In this document: positions 9,254-16,135 of the stretch, piece by piece | Numbering within the stretch: the stretch's first letter is position 1 | How the letters are laid out: every line of letters begins with the position of its first letter | Assembly (NCBI GenBank): GCA_937900305.1 | Contig: CALCCV010000274.1 | Span: 1 to 18,562 of the forward strand | DNA from: an uncultured Pseudobdellovibrionaceae bacterium | Lineage (GTDB): Bacteria > Bdellovibrionota > Bdellovibrionia > Bdellovibrionales > Bdellovibrionaceae | Direction of reading: 5' to 3' | Length of the DNA: 18,562 bases | Translations under genes and position numbers: made by a program | Notes under the pieces: generated by a model | The model's database searches: none | What the model saw: only the letters and a program-made list of their open reading frames with translations | What the model was told of the DNA's origin: nothing

Positions 9254-10531
9254 TCAGACCGATTCCAGAATGGCGGCGATGCCCATACCGCCGGCCGTGC
9301 AGATAGAAATCAAGCCACGCTTTTTTCCACCACTCGAGAGCTGTTTTGCCAAAGTGCCTGCGATCCGTGCGCCGGTGGCGGCAAATGGATGACCCAAAGC
9401 CAGGCTGCTGCCGACCAAATTGATTTTTTTCCGATCCAAACTTCCAAGTGCGCCTTTGAGACCCAAAATTTCTCGACTGTATTTTTCGCTCTCCAACGCC
9501 TTCAGATTGCAAAGCACCTGGCCAGCAAAGGCTTCGTGCAATTCAAAGATGTCGAAGTCGGCCGGTGTAACGGCATTGCGAGTGAAAAGTTGCGCGATGG
9601 CTTTTGTCGGTGCCATGAGCAATCCAGCACCAGCGACAAAATTGACCGCGGCGGCTTGAACATCCACGATGCGCGCCAGAGGCGTAGCTCCGCATTGATC
9701 GGCGCCGTTTTGATTGCCGACAAGAACCACGGCTGCACCGTCAGTGAGAGGTGAGCTATTTCCGGCAGTGAGAGTCCCCGCGACGGGGTCAAAAGCGGGT
9801 TTGAGTTTGGCGAGTTTTTCTAAAGATGTGTCACCTCGCAAAGTTCCATCGCGCTTAAGGCCCGCAAACGGATGAACTAAATCGTCATAAAATCCAGAGT
9901 CGTAGGCGCGGGCTCCGTTCTTGTGACTGGCCAAAGCAAATTCGTCTTGTTCCTGACGTGAAATTTGCCACTCTTTCACCATCAGCTCGCAATGGTCCCC
10001 CATGGATAGGTGAGTGCGCGGCTCATTCACATTCGGCACTGAGGGTTTTAGGCTTTTTGCAGAGATCCGTGATAGCACTTTTATCTTTTCACCCAACGTT
10101 CGCGACTTATTCAAATCGAGGAGGATTTTTTGCAGGTCCCGCGAAACTTCAATTGGCAAGTCACTGTTGGTGTCAACGCCGCCGGCAATGCCCAGATCAA
10201 TCGCACCAACGTGCGCTTTGAGTGCCAGCTGCCAAAGTGTCTCGAGGCCGGTTCCGCAGGCGCGCTGAACATTATAGGCTGGCGAATCTGGATGAATCTC
10301 CGTTGACAGCAGAGCCTCACGGGCTAAGTTGAAATCGGCTGAGCTGTTCATCACGGCCCCGAGGGCTGTATCGCCGATGAATTGGTTTTTTAAACCATAG
10401 TGCTTGATCAGACCGTTGAGGGCCGCGACCAGGAGGTCTTTGCGGCTGACGTCGCCGTAACTTGTTTGGCTTTTGGCAAACGGAATGCGCGCGCTGCCTA
10501 AGACAAAGACTGGTTGGGAATTTGACTTCAT
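9254..10531 (-). CDS. fadI: Acetyl-CoA C-acyltransferase (FadI/HADHB-type thiolase), 425 aa
   Basis: A thiolase that cleaves 3-ketoacyl-CoA with CoA to acetyl-CoA plus a shortened acyl-CoA (fatty-acid beta-oxidation), or catalyses the reverse condensation. All active-site blocks are present: nucleophile C92 in QRACGTGLE, HEAFAGQVL with H332, H381 in GHPFAATGAR and C411 in CTAGGMG. HEAF instead of NEAF is typical of FadI and the mitochondrial trifunctional beta subunit, as is the length (E. coli FadI is 436 aa). The ATG at 10531 lies one base after the TGA of the TetR gene (TGATATG), with GGAG of that gene's end as ribosome site, so translation is probably coupled. No partner hydratase/dehydrogenase (FadJ-like) gene is in the window, so the pathway direction and acyl chain length are unknown. 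Confidence 0.9.
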   Translation of the reverse strand: MKSNSQPVFVLGSARIPFAKSQTSYGDVSRKDLLVAALNGLIKHYGLKNQFIGDTALGAVMNSSADFNLAREALLSTEIHPDSPAYNVQRACGTGLETLWQLALKAHVGAIDLGIAGGVDTNSDLPIEVSRDLQKILLDLNKSRTLGEKIKVLSRISAKSLKPSVPNVNEPRTHLSMGDHCELMVKEWQISRQEQDEFALASHKNGARAYDSGFYDDLVHPFAGLKRDGTLRGDTSLEKLAKLKPAFDPVAGTLTAGNSSPLTDGAAVVLVGNQNGADQCGATPLARIVDVQAAAVNFVAGAGLLMAPTKAIAQLFTRNAVTPADFDIFELHEAFAGQVLCNLKALESEKYSREILGLKGALGSLDRKKINLVGSSLALGHPFAATGARIAGTLAKQLSSGGKKRGLISICTAGGMGIAAILESV

Positions 10532-10532
10532 A

Positions 10533-11120
10533 TCATCTCCATTCTTTTTGGATGAAATTCAATAGCTGATTTTTCGCTGTGTTCAAGATCTGTGATTGCA
10601 TTTTAGAATTCTGTAAGCTTCGAGCGAGCACCAGGGAGCCGACCAAGCTGGAAAAGACAAAATGGACCTTGGCCAGTCGAACGGTGGGGCTCAATTGGAC
10701 CGACCCACTGGCCATAGTCTCGAAGAGGTCTTGCATTTTTGCGCCAAATTTTTTGCGAACATTCGGTTTTTGGCGTTGTAAGTCGGCCCCCAGCGCAGCA
10801 AAAATGCAACCACGCTGAATCGAATCAATATGACCATCGACCAGATAGGAATCGACAAAATCTGCCAATGCTCTCACTCCAAGTCGTTCAATTTGGGATT
10901 GGTGATGGGCAATCAATCGATCCAGTTCCTTTTGCACCACTTGTTGAAAAAGGTCGTTCTTCGATTTGAAGTGACTATAGAGGGCTCCTGACGTCAAACC
11001 CAAGTTCCTCATGAGTTCGTCCACTGAAACTCCGTTAGCCCCTTTCAATTTCAGGCTCGAGAGAGCTTCAGTCAATATTCTCTCCCGCAGTTTCAATTTC
11101 TCGGTTTGACTAATTCTCAT
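10533..11120 (-). CDS. TetR/AcrR-family transcriptional regulator, 195 aa
   Basis: DNA-binding repressor with an N-terminal TetR helix-turn-helix at about residues 31-57 (VSVDELMRNLGLTSGALYSHF, then KSKNDLF), the most conserved part of the family. The rest is an all-helical ligand-binding and dimer domain that I cannot assign to a ligand. The start at 11120 is supported by AGGAAAAGGATGAGAAG just upstream; the nearby alternative ATG runs straight into a stop. The gene directly precedes and is probably co-translated with the thiolase, and the glucan synthase follows. The regulator therefore plausibly controls itself and the thiolase, perhaps in response to an acyl-CoA or fatty acid (inference from context). 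Candidate operators lie in the divergent region at 11143-11211. Confidence 0.9.
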   Translation of the reverse strand: MRISQTEKLKLRERILTEALSSLKLKGANGVSVDELMRNLGLTSGALYSHFKSKNDLFQQVVQKELDRLIAHHQSQIERLGVRALADFVDSYLVDGHIDSIQRGCIFAALGADLQRQKPNVRKKFGAKMQDLFETMASGSVQLSPTVRLAKVHFVFSSLVGSLVLARSLQNSKMQSQILNTAKNQLLNFIQKEWR

Positions 11121-11142
11121 CTTCTCATCCTTTTCCTCTGTG

Positions 11143-11171
11143 TCTATAAGGTGGGTCTATAAGGGTTTCAA
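11143..11171 (-). promoter_or_regulatory. Probable sigma-70-type promoter of the tetR-fadI operon
   Basis: On the minus strand TTGAAA (11166-11171, 5 of 6 matches to TTGACA) is followed after exactly 17 bases by TATAGA (11143-11148, 4 of 6 matches to TATAAT). Transcription would start about 15 bases before the ATG at 11120. A 10-base direct repeat, CCTTATAGAC, occurs twice in the spacer and -10 area, 13 bases apart. It could be a regulator site, or it offers a second -10 choice at 11156-11161. Confidence 0.5.
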
Positions 11172-11180
11172 ATAATGGAA

Positions 11181-11211
11181 TTGAAATATTAATGGCGATC
11201 GTTATTAATAA
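11181..11211 (+). promoter_or_regulatory. Possible promoter with overlapping near-palindromic operator
   Basis: Bases 11188-11209 form a 22-bp imperfect palindrome: outer arms ATTAAT and ATTAAT, a central CGATCG, and one mismatched dinucleotide pair on each side, so 18 of 22 positions are symmetric. It lies between the divergent tetR gene and the plus-strand DUF5655-like gene. It overlaps a weak plus-strand promoter, TTGAAA (11181-11186), 17 bases, ATTAAT (11204-11209). A second symmetric element, TTATTAATAA, is at 11202-11211. Size and position suit a TetR-family operator controlling both directions, but the AT-rich symmetry could be partly coincidental. Confidence 0.4.
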
Positions 11212-11318
11212 TGAATCCGTACTCCCGCGAAGTCAATGGCCACCAGACTTGGAATACCCTAGATGGATTTCGCGACTCAATAGGTGACGGTGAAGCAAAT
11301 TTGCGGTAAAAGGACCCG

Positions 11319-11918
11319 GTGAAAAAAATAAAACGGAAATCGCCAAAAAAACTAAAACTAAATCCAAAACCAAAACTAAAACAACAGTTGCAGACCACGT
11401 TGAAACTTCGATCCACTGGAAAAGCCAAGCTGCGGATAAAGACAAAATCAAAGTCAAAATCAAAGTCAAAATCGAGCCCAACGGTCCGTGGCAAAAAAAC
11501 AGACACAGAAGTGGTTTTACGGCTTTGTCATCTCTGCCTCGTTAAATATGATGAACGGAAAGGGCATACCTGCGTTCCGGTGACGGAGGCGGATTTGTTG
11601 GGCAGCTTGGATGAAGATCTTCGTGACGCTTTTTTAAAACTGAAACGCGGCGCTTTGGAGTTTGGCGATCAAAGAGTTTACAACAATGCCAAGGCGATCA
11701 TGTTTTCGCGACGGGTTTGTTATATGTTTGTCCGTTTGCAGAAAAGATACCTTGAGCTTTGTTTCTTTTTACCTCACCAGATCAAGGATTCGAGTGTCCA
11801 TCGAATTTTGTCCGTTTCAAAAACGAAATTCTCGCACATGGTTAAATTGATTCACCCCGATCAAGTGGAATCGCCGCTGACGGATTGGCTATTCGAAGCG
11901 TTTGAATTTTCGATTTGA
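11319..11918 (+). CDS. Lysine-rich protein with zinc-finger-like motif and DUF5655-like C-terminus, 199 aa
   Basis: Starts at GTG 11319, with AAAAGGA about 5 bases upstream as a good ribosome site. Three parts are visible. Residues 1-60 are a very basic low-complexity tail built mainly of K, S, T, P and L, including KSKSKSKSKS at 43-52. Residues 70-85 form a possible zinc site, C70-x2-C73-x9-H83-x-C85. Residues 90-199 resemble DUF5655: LLGSLDEDLRDAFLKL, a central block on motif and fold grounds, and an end with HRILSVSKTKFSHMVKL and a short acidic tail. DUF5655 has no established biochemical role known to me. The tail resembles histone H1-like or nucleic-acid-binding tails, so binding to DNA or RNA is a reasonable guess. 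It is the only complete plus-strand gene here, divergent from tetR and convergent with the kinase. Confidence 0.75.
   Translation: MKKIKRKSPKKLKLNPKPKLKQQLQTTLKLRSTGKAKLRIKTKSKSKSKSKSSPTVRGKKTDTEVVLRLCHLCLVKYDERKGHTCVPVTEADLLGSLDEDLRDAFLKLKRGALEFGDQRVYNNAKAIMFSRRVCYMFVRLQKRYLELCFFLPHQIKDSSVHRILSVSKTKFSHMVKLIHPDQVESPLTDWLFEAFEFSI
11444..11473 (+). repeat. 12-bp coding tandem repeat, 2.5 copies
   Basis: AAAATCAAAGTC is repeated two and a half times without mismatch inside the lysine-rich tail of the DUF5655-like gene, and encodes the alternating K-S run. Related but imperfect AAAACTAAA-type units occur upstream at about 11347-11390. Such repeats can expand or contract by slippage; since the unit is 12 bp, changes would keep the frame and only alter tail length. 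Confidence 0.8.
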
Positions 11919-11965
11919 TCAAATTCTTTGATAAGTCCACCACCTGGGCTGAGCGTAAGCAACCA

Positions 11966-14383
11966 TTAGGCCGCATTGGTAATCCATTCGTTTAATTCAG
12001 CAGTGGCTCGTTTTTCTTCTTCAATCAGCGTGTCCACCAAAATGAGCAATTGAGAAGCGCTGTCTGATCGGTTCGCGCGCTCAAGTTTTTCGGACAGCTC
12101 TCTCATGCGATGGGCGCCGAGGTTCGCGCAAGATGATTTCAACTTGTGGGCGGTCTTGTTCAGTTTTACGAAGTCTTCATTTTGCACGTGAGATCTTAAC
12201 TCGTTGATCATGCGAGGTGCTTCTTCAGCAAAAAGCGCGAGGAGCTCTAAAAGAAGATTTCGATTGCCTTTTTTGGCCAATTCGTTGAGCTGCTGAAGGG
12301 CTGTATCATCGATGGATTTACGACCACGTTGAAACCAATTTTCAAGTTTTTGCGCAAGATCTTCAAATTGGATCGGTTTGCTAATATAGTCGTTCATTCC
12401 GGCTTCGAGGCATCGTTCTGCATCGCCACGAATCGCGTTTGCAGTGATTGCGATCACCGGTATGTCGCGATTTTTTGGACCCGCTAGACCTGACCGAATT
12501 CTTCGGGTGGCTTCATAGCCGTCAATTTCTGGCATTTGTCCATCCATCAGAACCACATCGAAATGAAACTGTTGGAGGAGGGAGAGCGCCTGTGCGCCAT
12601 TTTCAACAACAACCATTTCGCAGCCCAAAAGTCGCGTCATCTCGCAAATGACTTTTTGATTGATTGCGTTGTCTTCGGCAATCAAGATTTTGGCGGGAAT
12701 TTTAAGAGATGCGGCTCGTGTCGGCGGAACTTCGGGCACCAAGCTCGAAAATTTTCCGAGAGGGAGTTGAACATTGAAATAAAATCTCGAGCCTTTTCCC
12801 GGCGTGCTTTCGACGTCGATCGATCCGTTCATCATTTCCACGAGTTGCTTGGAAATGGAAAGTCCCAAGCCGGTGCCGCCATATTGTCGACTGGTCGACC
12901 CATCGCCTTGGGAAAAGCTCATGAATAGGCGAGCTTTTGTTTCAGAATCAAATCCGACGCCTTGATCGATGACTTCAAATTTCAAGTTCGCCATCGAACT
13001 GTTTTCTATCTCTTCGTGACCCACCCGAATAACAATGGCACCTTGCGGGCTAAACTTCACCGCATTGTGAAGAAGATTTAAAAGCACCTGTTGCAAACGC
13101 AAAGGATCGCCCATAAAAAAATCAGGCACCGAGGCCGCCAATTCTTGGCGAATTTCAAGACCTTTTGATTGCGCTTCTGGAGAGACGATGGAAACAGTGT
13201 TGCCAATCAGAGAACGAAGTTCGAAGAGACCTTGTTCGAGTTGCAGTTTTCCCGACTCGATCTTTGAAAGATCCAAAATTTGATTGATCAGTGCCAATAG
13301 CGAGTGAGATGAGATTTTTATTGTACTGACGTATTCACTTTGTTTTTGTGACAGCTCGGTGTGCGTGAGCAGTCTAGCCATTCCAATGATGCCATTGAGG
13401 GGCGTGCGGATTTCGTGACTGACATTGGCCAGAAAGTCGGACTTAGCGCGCATGACTTTTTCATTGAGTTGCAAAAACTCTTTTTGTTTGGCCTGTCTTT
13501 GCGCTTTTTGATGAGCTTTTCGCTGTCTGAGCTCCGAAATATGAAGGCGCTCGGTGTTGCGCCAAATGACAAGTACAAAAAATGTGACACTGCCAATCAC
13601 TTTTAACAGTGTGCCAAAGTCGGCTTCATAGAGAGCGTGCTGTTCTCCAACCAGAATCAGAAAATTAAAAAAAGGGGGGAACAAGATGGCCGACAGAATG
13701 AGGCGACGGGCCGTTGATCCGGCCCGAGTTTCACTCAATATAACTCGCGTGTAACCATGAGGAATGGTCAACGCCATCATGGCTACACACAGAAATATCA
13801 GCCCAAACGCGGTATGAATGGCAATTCGAGTGTGGACGGCCAGACCAAAAGAAGTTTGAATTCCCAACATGTATCCGACGAGCGCTTGAAATGAAATCAG
13901 CGCTGTGGACAACAACAGGACCTGGCCCAATCGATAGAGTGGACGTTTGCGAAAATTCAAAAGCCACATCGCTAAACCAAACAAAGAAAAACTCAGCGCT
14001 GTGACGGGAGCCAATCGACCAGGTGGATAAACTTTGCCGATGCCTTCAAGATCAGCAAAAACGAGTTCGTCGATACCAAAATTGAATCCAGTAGAGTATT
14101 CGGCGAGGGTGGCCAATCCGATGAGGGACGCTGCCACTGTACACAAAAATCCCAAAATCCGCCAGCGGGGCGAATGCGGGAGAGCCATGGTCATAACCGC
14201 TATCGCAAAGAACAGAAGTCCCGCGGCGGTATTGAATTTCATGGTGATGTAGCCAGGCAGGATGGATTTTAAAACTGGGATGTCGAGCTGCCAGCCTGTG
14301 ATGACCGAAAAGGCAATGAGTGCCGTTAAGGCCGCGAATGTTAAACTCAAATCTTTTTTGTAAAGTTGCAAATTTCCAATCAT
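11966..14383 (-). CDS. Hybrid sensor histidine kinase with receiver and HPt domains, 805 aa
   Basis: Membrane sensor kinase with an internal His-Asp-His relay. Counting from the ATG at 14383: about 8 hydrophobic segments in residues 10-275, a charged helical linker (about 275-310), a HisKA domain with H323 in NVSHEIRTPLNG, a HATPase domain (DQGVGF, GGTGLGLSIS), a receiver with phospho-acceptor D614 in VVLMDGQMPEIDGYEATRR and K669 in SKP, and an HPt domain with H746 in TAHKLKSSCANLG. There is no DNA-binding output, so the HPt should pass phosphate to a response regulator encoded elsewhere. A GTG at 14392 would add three residues, but GAAGAG lies 8 bases before the ATG and only 0-2 bases before the GTG, so I chose the ATG. 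The sensory input is unknown; the integral-membrane N-terminus suggests a membrane or lipid-soluble signal. No partner gene adjoins it. Confidence 0.93.
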   Translation of the reverse strand: MIGNLQLYKKDLSLTFAALTALIAFSVITGWQLDIPVLKSILPGYITMKFNTAAGLLFFAIAVMTMALPHSPRWRILGFLCTVAASLIGLATLAEYSTGFNFGIDELVFADLEGIGKVYPPGRLAPVTALSFSLFGLAMWLLNFRKRPLYRLGQVLLLSTALISFQALVGYMLGIQTSFGLAVHTRIAIHTAFGLIFLCVAMMALTIPHGYTRVILSETRAGSTARRLILSAILFPPFFNFLILVGEQHALYEADFGTLLKVIGSVTFFVLVIWRNTERLHISELRQRKAHQKAQRQAKQKEFLQLNEKVMRAKSDFLANVSHEIRTPLNGIIGMARLLTHTELSQKQSEYVSTIKISSHSLLALINQILDLSKIESGKLQLEQGLFELRSLIGNTVSIVSPEAQSKGLEIRQELAASVPDFFMGDPLRLQQVLLNLLHNAVKFSPQGAIVIRVGHEEIENSSMANLKFEVIDQGVGFDSETKARLFMSFSQGDGSTSRQYGGTGLGLSISKQLVEMMNGSIDVESTPGKGSRFYFNVQLPLGKFSSLVPEVPPTRAASLKIPAKILIAEDNAINQKVICEMTRLLGCEMVVVENGAQALSLLQQFHFDVVLMDGQMPEIDGYEATRRIRSGLAGPKNRDIPVIAITANAIRGDAERCLEAGMNDYISKPIQFEDLAQKLENWFQRGRKSIDDTALQQLNELAKKGNRNLLLELLALFAEEAPRMINELRSHVQNEDFVKLNKTAHKLKSSCANLGAHRMRELSEKLERANRSDSASQLLILVDTLIEEEKRATAELNEWITNAA

Positions 14384-14488
14384 TGAACACACTCTTCGGC
14401 AAAATAAAAATTGTTTAAATATTATTAACGAATGACTAAGGTTAAATTTCTTTGCCTTAAATATATTAGCCCGGCCCGGATCGGTTTA

Positions 14489-14512
14489 TGAAGAACAATT
14501 TGAAGAACAATT
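14489..14512. repeat. Perfect 12-bp tandem direct repeat upstream of the hybrid kinase
   Basis: TGAAGAACAATT occurs twice with no spacer and no mismatch, about 105-130 bases before the kinase start codon. Two head-to-tail copies about one helical turn apart are the arrangement many response regulators bind, so this is a candidate activator or autoregulation site. It may equally be a simple duplication. Confidence 0.7.
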
Positions 14513-14604
14513 TTCATTAGACCAAGGTGATTATCAATTAGGTTATTTCGCCAAGATCAAGAAGAGCAAAACTCTCTCGACTTTCGGGATGTCCTTTGGA
14601 AGTA

Positions 14605-14705
14605 CGCAAAGATGCGCTAGCACTACGTCGGGCGGAGGGCATTCCGCCGACTCAATTTGGCGCCAGGATAAGCGTCACGCCCGATATCGGGCTATCTGCA
14701 CAGAT
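14605..14705. repeat. Cluster of four short inverted repeats after the MscS gene
   Basis: Four hairpins lie within 100 bases: CGCA/TGCG with a 4-base loop (14605-14616); GTCGG plus CGGA paired with TCCG plus CCGAC, 9 bp with one bulged G (14627-14651); the perfect 14-base palindrome GCCCGATATCGGGC (14679-14692); and ATCTG/CAGAT with a 2-base loop (14694-14705). The last begins 5 bases beyond the MscS stop codon. None is followed by a T-tract on either strand, so ordinary intrinsic termination is not evident. Confidence 0.6.
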
Positions 14706-14710
14706 GATCG

Positions 14711-15823
14711 TCAACCTGGAAGCGTCGATTCGATGTCGCGGGCATTGGGTCCTTCTTTGCCGGTGAGAATCTCTTTCCAGCTGGCACCCCTTTCCACAAC
14801 CGTCGTGCGAGTGGGAAAGGCAAATTCCACTTTGGCGGTACCAAACTCTTTGAAGATCGTGAGTAAAATACTTTGGTGAGCATTGGCGAAATCAAGGTAT
14901 TCGGGACTCAAAACCCAATAGACGGTGTCGAAGTCGATCGAAGAATCGTTGAATCGAACAAGGTGGGATCGCTCGAATCTGGTGAGATTTTCTTTTGCGA
15001 CCGCCGCTTCCAAGATCTTCGGAATGCGTTGCAGTTGCTCGAGCGAGGTCGAGTACGTGACGCCAGTTGTGAAGGAGACCCGGCGTTCGGTCATGCGCTT
15101 GAAGTTTCGCAGACGCGAACTCAATAAGTCGGAATTTGAAAATACAAGCTGTTCGCCCGAGACACTGCGAACTCGGGTCGTCTTTAGACCGATGTGGTCG
15201 ACCGTACCTTGCCATTCGCCAAGACTAATCAGGTCACCAATGACAAAGGGCTTGTCCATCACGATGGTGAGCGAAGCGAACAGATCACTTAAAATATTTT
15301 GAACGGCGAGAGCCACCGCGACACCACCGATGCCAAGTCCGGCTACGAGGGCGGTGATATCAATGCCTAAATTATTCAGACAAAGCAGCAGCAACACGAT
15401 CATCAAGAGGGCCCTGAGTCCGATTCCGATCAATCCCAGCGAAGCAATCTGAGAAGGATCTTTGCGAATGCGATCGGCCGTGTGGTGATTCCACCATACA
15501 CTCAGCGCCGCCTGCGTCCAAATTGCGATTTGCACAAACGCCAAGATCACGGCGAGCTTGTGAAAATAACGGGCCTGTTGCTCGGGAATGGTCAGAAAAA
15601 ATGAGGCGGCCACGTAGGCCACCAAAATTTTCATCAGAAGTTTGGTGTTTTGTACAACTGCCAGTAAAACGTCGTCCCAGATGGTTTCAGTTTTGTGAGC
15701 GCTTCGGTACAAACGCACAACGAGAAACTTTCGGACAAATGACAAGAGGGCAACCGAAATAGCCGCGGCGATGAGACCTAAAAACCAACGATTACTTGTA
15801 ACGAAAACAACAATTTCTTCCAT
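14711..15823 (-). CDS. MscS-family mechanosensitive ion channel, 370 aa
   Basis: Inner-membrane channel expected to open under membrane tension and release solutes during hypo-osmotic shock. About five hydrophobic segments are seen (roughly 11-33, 60-80, 88-110, 128-150, 155-183). The last is the pore-lining helix with the small-residue pattern LVAGLGIGGVAVALAVQNIL, then FASLTIVMDKPFVIGD, the MscS signature leading into the beta domain. The cytoplasmic beta and alpha/beta domains fill about 190-340. It has extra N-terminal segments compared with E. coli MscS (286 aa), as in many MscS-like proteins. The ATG at 15823 touches a GAGGG sequence directly upstream, an unusually close ribosome site; an in-frame TGA two codons upstream rules out a longer protein. 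It follows the CPXCG gene by 48 bases and is probably in one transcript with it. Confidence 0.92.
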   Translation of the reverse strand: MEEIVVFVTSNRWFLGLIAAAISVALLSFVRKFLVVRLYRSAHKTETIWDDVLLAVVQNTKLLMKILVAYVAASFFLTIPEQQARYFHKLAVILAFVQIAIWTQAALSVWWNHHTADRIRKDPSQIASLGLIGIGLRALLMIVLLLLCLNNLGIDITALVAGLGIGGVAVALAVQNILSDLFASLTIVMDKPFVIGDLISLGEWQGTVDHIGLKTTRVRSVSGEQLVFSNSDLLSSRLRNFKRMTERRVSFTTGVTYSTSLEQLQRIPKILEAAVAKENLTRFERSHLVRFNDSSIDFDTVYWVLSPEYLDFANAHQSILLTIFKEFGTAKVEFAFPTRTTVVERGASWKEILTGKEGPNARDIESTLPG

Positions 15824-15871
15824 CCCTCATTCATAGCAAAAAGGATCGAGGGGATCAAAGATTTTGAGAAT

Positions 15872-16066
15872 TCATTCCAACTCTTTTTCAGTTCGAAATC
15901 CGCGAATTTTTCCCTCTTGACCAGAGAAGGTGATGGCGATCGGGTTGCAGCAAACTTCACAATCTTCGGTGTACGACTGTTCACCTTGCACCGAAAGGTC
16001 GAGTGTAATCGAGATCGCTGAAAAACAGTAGGGGCACTGAAATGATTTGTCGCGGATTTCATCCAT
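15872..16066 (-). CDS. CPXCG-motif cysteine-rich small protein, 64 aa
   Basis: Matches the small cysteine-rich CPXCG family: CPYC (C11, C14) near the N-terminus, then YTEDCEVCCNPI with C36, C39 and C40, in the family's usual length and spacing. The cysteine pairs probably bind one zinc ion; the function is unknown. The usual Gly after the first pair is Phe here (CPYCF). The start is well supported by AAGGAG six bases before the ATG. It is likely the first gene of a two-gene unit with the MscS channel. The inverted repeat at 16089-16117 sits just upstream. Confidence 0.88.
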   Translation of the reverse strand: MDEIRDKSFQCPYCFSAISITLDLSVQGEQSYTEDCEVCCNPIAITFSGQEGKIRGFRTEKELE

Positions 16067-16088
16067 GGTGGACTCCTTCAGACCAGTA

Positions 16089-16117
16089 GGCCTTGAAATA
16101 TTTTAAATTTCAAGGCC
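16089..16117. repeat. Perfect 11-bp inverted repeat between the M56 gene and the CPXCG gene
   Basis: GGCCTTGAAAT (16089-16099) is exactly complementary to ATTTCAAGGCC (16107-16117) across a 7-base AT loop. It lies about 20 bases after the stop of the M56-transglycosylase gene and about 23 bases before the CPXCG start codon. As RNA it would be a stable hairpin that could end, or protect the end of, the upstream message. As DNA it is a good dimeric-repressor site. No T-run follows the stem on the minus strand (TACTGG), which weakens the classical-terminator reading. A weak promoter (CTGACA, 17 bases, TGAAAT) runs into its proximal arm. Confidence 0.7.
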
Positions 16118-16135
16118 CTTAAAAAATTTTGTCAG

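Larger units (their letters stand above)
14384..14710. other. Intergenic region of 327 bases with repeats and hairpins
   Basis: No convincing gene. The half near the kinase is AT-rich and should hold its promoter; one weak candidate is TTTAAC, 16 bases, TAATAT on the minus strand. It also carries a perfect 12-bp tandem repeat. The half near the MscS gene is GC-richer and holds four hairpins between 14605 and 14705. A plus-strand frame across that half encodes a stretch faintly like a helix-turn-helix (see findings), but it lacks a good start and runs antisense into the end of the MscS gene. Confidence 0.6.

Noticed and set aside
11189..11506. Minus-strand frame with alternating Phe-Asp (FDFDFDFDF).
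   Set aside because: It is the antisense reading of the AAAATCAAAGTC repeat in the lysine-rich tail of the plus-strand gene.
11918..11932. ATCAAA-TTC-TTTGAT hairpin between the convergent DUF5655-like and kinase genes.
   Set aside because: Six AT-rich pairs with a 3-base loop and no T-tract are too weak to call a terminator.
14424..14516. 30-codon minus-strand frame (MKIVLQIVLHK...) upstream of the kinase.
   Set aside because: No ribosome site, and its start is made of the 12-bp tandem repeat. It is more likely regulatory DNA.
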